Shown piece by piece: positions 57,740-64,000 of a stretch of DNA of 64,000 nucleotides (its first letter is position 1; every line of letters begins with the position of its first letter). Both the position numbers and the translations under genes were made by a program. Below the pieces are notes generated by a model. The model saw only the letters and a list, made by a program, of their open reading frames with translations. It ran no database searches and was not told the origin of the DNA. The DNA is from Heterobilharzia americana (lineage: Eukaryota > Platyhelminthes > Trematoda > Strigeidida > Schistosomatidae): the NCBI GenBank assembly GCA_944470555.2, contig OX104127.1:45808934-45872933 (forward strand). The letters run 5' to 3'.

Positions 57740-59412
57740 TTTTGGAAATACTGTCCAGGTTGGTTGAATAGTTAGACCTTCCTTTCTGTTGAGTGCATTA
57801 GGATTCAACATAATGTGAAATGTCTCTGCTATTCTTCTTTCTTTGCAGTTTGAAAATTCCTTTTGAATAATTTTAATATTTTCAATATCGATTTTGTGAA
57901 TGTGATAGTGTGAGCTGCGATCACCGACTCGATTTGTAAGTTCTCTAGTTCTACAGGATTATTTAGCGGTCGTTTTGTGTAGCTTGCATGTTCTTTAGCC
58001 CTAATGAGGATCTCACGGGATGATTCTCCAATATAATAAGCATCACAGTCGACACAGCCTAATTTGTAGACAATTTTGTGTGGAGGTGAAAGGAACTTTA
58101 TCTTTCACGGGGACTAGAGCATTCCTCAGGGTGTTGGTTGTCTTGTAAAATGTCCTAATTCGGTGCTTTCTTAAGATTCTTTGTAGCTCTTCGGTTGCAC
58201 CTTGGTGGAATGGTAGAACTATTGTACCAATTCAAGAATCATCATTTGAATTTTCTCTTGGGTCCCAACGTTCATGTTTCTGAATCTTACGAATGAAATG
58301 ACTAGGGTAGTTACTGAAATATAATACATCTGATATATTACTTACTACCGTTTGCCTATCATCTTCATTCGTGATGAGCTTTGCGGCTCTCCTGAATAAG
58401 TTCCGAGCAAGTGAAAGCTTAGCACTGAGTGGATGTGCTGAGTTAAAATCAAGATATCGATTTGAATGTATTGGTTTACGATAAATCGATAAACTTAGAC
58501 TTCCGTTTCCATTCCAAACAGTCTAGAAATGGTAGTTTACTGCTTGGATTTTCATGTTAACATGTGAACTTGATATGTGGAGAATAAGTGTCAATTAATT
58601 TCGAAAAGGTTCTGAGGCCAGATCTTTTTAAAACTAAGAAAGTACCATCTACGTATTTGAGCCAAATACGTGGTTTGATGGTGTTCGAAAAGATGATTGA
58701 TTCAATGTGGGACATGAAAAGGTTTGCAACGATAGGGGACATGATGACATTATACCGAAATGTTTATATGTTAAATCTCTAGAACATTCATGGCGCTCTA
58801 TCCAAGCATCACGAAGTACGTCACGCATCTTCCTCAGAGAACGTATACACAAATGTACCGTCGACATGGGAACATATAGTGAATGATTAAAGAACTTAGA
58901 CAAAATAACTAAACTTCTTCTCCTCAATGAACTACATGATGCAATCTTTCTTACATTCAACCAAAGAGAAAACCACCTTCTGAAAATTTCCAAATGCAGG
59001 CAAATCAGAAAATTTGAAAGAATGAAAGCGTTAAAAGAAGGAAAGACAACCTCATCAGAAAAAGACTAATCTAGTAATTTGAAGGTTAACGATAACTTAT
59101 CCAACAAAAACCTGTCAGAACATAAGATGACACTTTTGAGCAAAGGTCTGGACTTCGACTTGAACAGGAAACAACTCAGCACCCTCGAAATGACACCCAT
59201 CATCAAGTCACTGACCGAAAAACCACTAGATGAAGACGCTAACACTGTACGCCTGAAAGCTCCACGCATTCTACAAAAACAGGTATATATGCCGCCAAAC
59301 ATTACAAATGCAGAACGATCAGCCCTACGCAATCAAAAAAAAGTAAGAAACAATCGTAATCACGAAGGCAGATAAACGAAATCTAACAGTGAATATGAAA
59401 AAATCCGTATGA
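57740..59412 (-). mobile_element. Penelope-like element with inverted 5' part
   Basis: Minus strand 58,760 to about 57,750 holds the C-terminal half: RT block MSPIVANLFMSHIES at 58,742 and LKYVDGTFLVLKR near 58,660 (YVDD changed to YVDG), then a GIY-YIG endonuclease near 58,085-57,800 (CVDCDAYYIGESSREILIRA with KEHASYTKR, then after a frameshift ERRIAETFHIM and NALNRKEGL). Plus strand 58,795-59,400 holds the N-terminal half: KNLDKITKLLLLNELHDAIF near 58,887, then LSNKNLSEHKMTLLSKGLDF near 59,100, PNITNAERSALRNQKK near 59,300 and, after a frameshift, TIVITKADKRNLTV near 59,355. The halves face opposite ways and the RT region between KADK and SPIVANLFM is missing. Confidence 0.82.
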
Positions 59413-59417
59413 TGTCC

Positions 59418-61314
59418 TCAAACGGCCTTCTCAGTGTATGTCCAGTCCAACCCATCTCCATTTTCTTCTGCATATTTGTTGGGCGATGGGTTCTTGGTTG
59501 GTTCGTCACCAGCCAAAGCTCCTTGTTCCATATTCTTTCTGGTCATCTGATCTCCAGTAACGAGCGAGCGTAGGCAGTTGTTGATGTATGTCTTTAGTTT
59601 GTTGGAAATGCTTTTCGTCACGCGCCAAGTCTCTCAACCATCACATAGAAGCACTGACTTGACATTCGTGTTGAAAATCCAGTTCTTGTTCTTTATGCAG
59701 TAGATCTCCACACTGATTTCAGGTTAATGAACGCCTGTCTTACTTCTCCGATCCTGGTTTTGATGTCCTCATCCGTGCCACCACCTGTAGTTGAAACGAT
59801 GCTGCCTAGGTAGATGAAAGAGGCCACCTCCTTGAAGTTTCTCCCGTTTATGGTGATTGGAGCTTGTTGTTATTGGTGGTGGTGTTGGTTGGGTATCTTC
59901 ATCACCTCTGTCATCTCTACGTTCACTTGAAGTCCCGTCTTCGCTGCCTCTTCTGTCAACTTGTTAGTTTTCGCCTGTAGATCCTCGAGTTTTTGTGACA
60001 TTAGACACAAATCGTCGGCGAAATCCAAATCTACTAGGTTCTTTTCCGCGGTCCAATGTATCCCCCTCTTCTCGCTCCTCACGGTTTGTTGCATCATCCA
60101 GTCCACCACAATCAGGAAGATCATCGGTGATAGTAGACAGCCTTGTCTTACTCCTGTCTTCACTTCAAAGGCGTCACTGAGCTCAGCTTTCTATTGTGAA
60201 TCGCCTGGCATGTGGCGTCTTCACATAGTTGTTGAATGAGGCTGATAAAGGTTTGTGGTATTCCGTAGTGTTGAAGCAGTTGCCAAATTACTTCTCGGTC
60301 GATACTGTCAAAGGCCTTTTCAAAACCGATGAAGTTGAGGTAGAGGGTTAACTGCCGTTCTATTCTCTGTTCCATGATGATGCGTAGCGTTGCAATTTGA
60401 TTTGCACATGATTTGTACTTCCTGAAGCCAGCCAGCCAGTCTGTTCCGGTCGTAGTTTTGAATCTAGCGCACACTTTAGTCTCTCCAGGATGATGTGGCT
60501 TAATATTTTGCTTGCAGTGGACAGCAGCATGATTCCGCGCCAGTTCTTGCAAAGACTTAGGTCGCTCTTCTTCGGGAGTTTGACAAGGTAACCCTTCTTC
60601 CAATCGCCAGGTACCTTTCCTTCCTTCCTTCCGAACCTTCTGTAATAGTGGTGTGAGCATGTCCGCTATTGTCCCTGCGTCTGTTTTCAGTGCTTCTGGT
60701 GGAATTCCATTCGGTCCTGCTGCTTTCCTGCATTTCAGTAACTTTATGGTGTTCAGAACTTCGATTTTTGTCGGAGGGCTTGTGTTCACTTGTAGTTCTG
60801 TGGCTGTAGATGGTATTTCTTGACGAAGTGCAGGCAGTGGTCGATTCAAGAGCTTCTTGAAGTGGTCAGCCCACCATTTCCTTTATTTCTCTTCCTTGGT
60901 AATTAGATTTCCCTCATCATCTTTTATTGGTTTCATCTGTATTGATCCCTCCCCAGATAGTAATCTGGTTATTTGATATAATGTTGTCAGGTCTCTCCTA
61001 CCAGCAGCCTGTTCTGCTTCACTTGCCAATGTGTCATGGAAGTGTCTTTTGTCTTTCGGTGCACTCTTCTTCACTTCTTTGTCCAGTGTTTTATACCTTG
61101 TACTCAGTTCCTCTTCTCGTTGTGCATCCTTGCACTGGTTCATCCTCTGCTTCACCATCCTCCTCTCCTCTATCAGCTTCCATGTGCCCGTCGAGATCCA
61201 TTCCTTGTCTTGTTTCCTCTTCCTCCCTAATACGGTTATGCAGGTCTCTTTCCACATCTCTTTCAAAGAGTTCCAGTGTTCTTCCACGCCCGATCCTCCA
61301 GGGATGTTGCTCAA
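59418..61314 (-). pseudogene. Family B linker and reverse transcriptase, second copy
   Basis: A 143-codon linker frame (61,314-60,883) retains WKETCITVLGRKRKQDKEW, the region damaged in the plus copy. RT: KAAGPNGIPPEALK near 60,730, GFEKAFDSIDREVIWQLLQH near 60,320, GVRQGCLLSPMIFLIVVDW near 60,150, DLDFADDLCLMSQ near 60,030. The C-terminal part runs to MTKSISNKLKTYINNCLRSL near 59,610 and DGLDWTYTEKAV at 59,418. At least three frame breaks (near 60,600, 60,160 and 59,870). Confidence 0.78.
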
Positions 61315-61536
61315 CGTCTCTCATTTTGTTCTGATGGCTGACGTGAAGATGTCCTTTTTAGTTTTGTCCTTCAGTTTCTGTTCTAGGTGTTGAACTTGAA
61401 CTGTGGTCTATCACCAACTTCTCTGAAGGCTTTCAACTTGATTTGAAAGGTTCCTTGCACTAGACAGTGAGTGGTGTGAACCCACATCTGCTCCTCTTCT
61501 TGATCTTGTGTCTAGTAGGCTGCGTCTCCACTTTCC

Positions 61537-62291
61537 TCAGATTGAAATGAAGTCAATCTGGTTTTTAGTGTAGTGTGTCCTGGTGTCTGGTGAAGTCCAT
61601 GTCGCTTTGTGAATATCCTTGTGTTTGTACACACTGCCTCCAATCACCAAATCATTAAATGCGCAGAAGTCTGCAAACAGTTCTCCATTCTCGTTCATTT
61701 CACCGAGTGCTACTCGACTCATGATGAGTTCTCTTCCTGTGTTGTCTGCTCCTAGTTTGGCATTCATGTCACCCATTAGAATTCTGATGTCGCCAACTGG
61801 AGTCTTGTCCAGTACTGATTGGAGTTGTCTGTAGAATTCCTCCTTCTTCTCTTGATCTGCATTATTCGTAGGCGTGTAGGGTAGCATTGGATGATTGTGA
61901 CCTTCCTTCAGTTTGAGTTGAACCTTGCTGTCATGATCCTGGAGGAGACTGGTTCCTACTGCATGAGAGCCTTCAGTGCTCTCGGGGACATCATGATAGC
62001 CACTCCAAAACTCAGTGTGCTCGTGGTTGTCGTCTGGGTGACAATATCGCAATAGATTATTATTGACTCCTCTCTAGTTGGCAGTTTGGAGAGTCCACTT
62101 CCATCCTATCTCCTTTCGCAGATTCCAATCACTTCTATGCCACACCTCGTCATCTTTTTGCAATCTGGACAGCCTTGCCAGGTGCACACATGGTGCGGAC
62201 ATTCCATGTCCCCATGCTTATTTTCGCTTTCATCGAGAGAAGACACATCGGCCGACTGGCTTCCCGAAGGCTTTTTACCAACCGGCATCAT
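61537..62291 (-). pseudogene. Family B AP endonuclease, second copy
   Basis: The N-terminal part near 62,291-62,106 reads KKPSGSQSADVSSLDESENK in one frame and, after a frame change, CGIEVIGICERR (catalytic Glu region). A 171-codon frame from 62,052 contains VGDIRILMGDMNAKLGADN near 61,790 and KNQIDFISI at its end. The conserved GDMNAKLG block is unbroken here, whereas the plus copy has VAxS substitutions just upstream. Confidence 0.75.
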
Positions 62292-62478
62292 TTCGTCTCT
62301 TCGATTCCAGCGAGGAATAATTTTGTTTTTATTTTTATATTTTGTCTATGCATTGAAGTTTCTTTAACGATTTGATTGGTTTTACGGAGTGGGGTTGCTA
62401 GCCCTATGCCCAACCTTCCCTCTTTATCCGGGCTTAGGACCGGCTAGTAACTATTGAACTAGTTAACTAGGCGAGGTT

Positions 62479-63174
62479 AGGAATATATCACCAAATATTA
62501 TACAAAAATACACCAAGAATTGGTTGAATAAGAAAGAATTGCTCGAAAGTACATGAAAAATGACTGCATTACACAGCTAAGAGGAATACTCCTGATAAAC
62601 TGTCACCAAATAGGGCGCTGAAATGTGATTGTTGAAGGTTTACATGTTTCATTGAGAGTTTTTAGTTCAAAACAAAAAATTTGAGTGGTGTGATATGGGC
62701 TAAATGGCTAAATCACTAAGCTTTCATTCTTTTCCTTGACATAACCAGCACTAATTTTACAAAGGAATGAATAATGACGATTTCTCGCGAGTAGTTTGAC
62801 TTGTCGTGATGACGTTGAATGTAAATTTTCGTCCCCTTTAATTTTGATATTATTGATTGCACACTTTTGTAGAGTAACTGTTTCATTGACATAGCTCATA
62901 AGTATTCATATTAAAAGTGTAAGAACTCTATCATAGGATAGCTTTTTTCCTTTTACTATCTTTTTTTATCTTATGTCATTTTCATTTTGTTGATATGATC
63001 TTCATTTCGCAGTTTTCTCCACCGATCTGATATGAAGCTTGATAAATAGGACCGATATGTTTGTACTGCAGATCCATTTTTAATCCCTTTTTGTATAAGA
63101 GCTGTTTCCAACTAAAAATGAATAATGGTGTGAGAGCGTCTGAGTGCTCCAAATATTTTGAAAATAACGATTAG
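62479..63174. other. No gene seen
   Basis: AT-rich, unique-looking; no supported frame. Confidence 0.45.
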
Positions 63175-63188
63175 TAGAAATATGTACA

Positions 63189-63383
63189 ATGTTTATTGCT
63201 GAACGGTTTCGTAGAAGACTATCAAAGAGGAAAAATCGCCTACAAAGAGTAAATTTTAATTATTCAACACATGACTGCTGTACCAGAAAGGACTTCGCAA
63301 ATGAAGCTTATAGATTAATAGCTAATTATAAAGATCGAGCTTACTATAGATTGTTACTGGATAAAACGCACTTCAATGCATGA
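63189..63383 (+). CDS. Small basic ORF or terminal exon, hypothetical
   Basis: 64 codons from ATG 63,189 to TGA 63,381. Strongly basic N-terminus (RFRRRLSKRKNRLQR), then DFANEAYRLIANYKDRAYYR. An acceptor-like gattag at 63,169-63,174 is in a compatible place, so it may be the end of a spliced gene (the frame is open back to there). A/T-rich third positions fit host coding sequence. No family recognised, no poly(A) signal seen nearby; chance ORF cannot be excluded. Confidence 0.35.
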   Translation: MFIAERFRRRLSKRKNRLQRVNFNYSTHDCCTRKDFANEAYRLIANYKDRAYYRLLLDKTHFNA

Positions 63384-64000
63384 TAAATATTGACAATAAT
63401 ACTAACACAATGATAAAAAAAAGCAAATATATAAACAGTAAGACTAACCGATTGAATCCGAATATGGTAATATAGTTTTCAACAGGTCCATAGTAAAATC
63501 TTTATTGACATAAGAGGCCATTTCAAAATGAATTAATCTCTCCGATGGTAAAGCGCTGAGAAATAGACTCAATTCATTTATGCGAGAAGTTCGTATTCCT
63601 GCTTTTATCGATGAATAGGATGACGTGTTAAAAAAAATAATAAGTCAAATTAAAAACACTAATACGCCTTTCATTCGCCTACACTTGCAAAGCAATCAAG
63701 TGTACTTATTTGTAAAGTAAACGTGTAAATGTTTTTGGCTTAACTTTGGAATTATAACACTATAGATCTTTTTAACGAGTTCTATGCCAAAAACAACTAT
63801 CCAGCTCCCCTCACTTCATAGTAATTTTTATCTTTAAAAGAGTTACCGTCTTAATCTGTCTTCCCTGTAAAAAAGTAAATTCAAGTAGAACATTGAACAG
63901 GAAACAGTTTCTGAGATATTCTGTCTCTTCGAAATTTTTTCAACTTTTCGATGCACCAATTTTTTCATCGGATATTCAGCAACGTAAAATTGATAATGAA
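63384..64000. other. No gene seen
   Basis: AT-rich end of window, no supported frame. Confidence 0.45.

Larger units (their letters stand above)
59413..62478 (-). mobile_element. Family B RTE-like element, 3'-truncated copy
   Basis: Same element as 25,399-28,624 in the opposite orientation. The 5' end aacctcgcc is at 62,478, and the 5' UTR, endonuclease and RT are present. Homology stops at about 59,413 (revcomp cactgagaaggccg), roughly 230 bases short of the 3' end. The Penelope-like element starts at that point. Several frameshifts disrupt the ORF. No target duplication could be sought because one end is missing. Confidence 0.85.

Noticed and set aside
61031..61393. Long plus-strand ORFs rich in Ser, Leu and Phe at 60.9-61.4 kb and minus-strand ones at 26.4-26.9 kb
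   Set aside because: They are antisense shadows of the family B linker region, present at both copies for the same reason.
1..64000. CRISPR arrays, bacterial operons, tRNA or rRNA genes
   Set aside because: No spaced direct repeats or intact cloverleaf sequences were seen; the tRNA-like boxes belong to SINE-like repeats.

Overview
The window looks like schistosomatid blood-fluke (trematode) nuclear DNA. It is AT-rich, has small host exons separated by kilobase introns, and is crowded with decayed retrotransposons of kinds described from Schistosoma: RTE-like and CR1-like non-LTR elements, Gypsy elements of the CsRn1/Boudicca type, a Penelope-like element and tRNA-derived SINE-like repeats. 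This assignment comes from motif recognition only. No operon, prokaryotic gene or CRISPR array is present.

Layout. 1-9.3 kb: the last three exons of a plus-strand host gene with a Ser/Thr-rich product I do not recognise; both introns carry family A RTE-like fragments. 9.3-14.7 kb: intergenic, with three small family A pieces, one of them 5'-inverted. 14.7-21.4 kb: exons of a minus-strand gene with a coiled-coil product, plus a SINE-like repeat, a TA microsatellite and more family A debris. 21,817-22,257 is an assembly gap. 22-24.5 kb: minus-strand family A fragments. 25.4-28.6 kb: a complete but mutated family B RTE-like insertion flanked by an 11-bp target duplication. 29.8-38.96 kb: two solo LTRs, a CR1-like remnant and another family A copy. 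40.2-43.2 kb: an internally deleted Gypsy element with both LTRs and a 4-bp duplication. 43.5-44.35 kb: two divergently oriented SINE copies. 46.5-53.5 kb: an old minus-strand Gypsy element split by a very young Gypsy element (LTRs differ by one base by eye). 53.6-57.7 kb: mostly unique sequence with one orphan coding exon. 57.7-62.5 kb: a 5'-inverted Penelope-like element abutting a second family B copy. 62.5-64 kb: unique sequence with one small ORF.

How it works together. The host genes are isolated exons with no functional link visible. Most of the biology is retroelement biology. The young Gypsy element keeps intact gag, protease and reverse transcriptase frames, but has a 1-base frameshift in RNase H and no integrase core. 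The 40 kb Gypsy copy also lost the middle of pol while keeping a short C-terminal tail. Both carry a GGGAAAC heptamer in the gag frame at the gag/pol overlap, the form expected of a programmed -1 frameshift signal; I consider this the most interesting signal in the window. All coordinates of decayed elements are estimates by eye.
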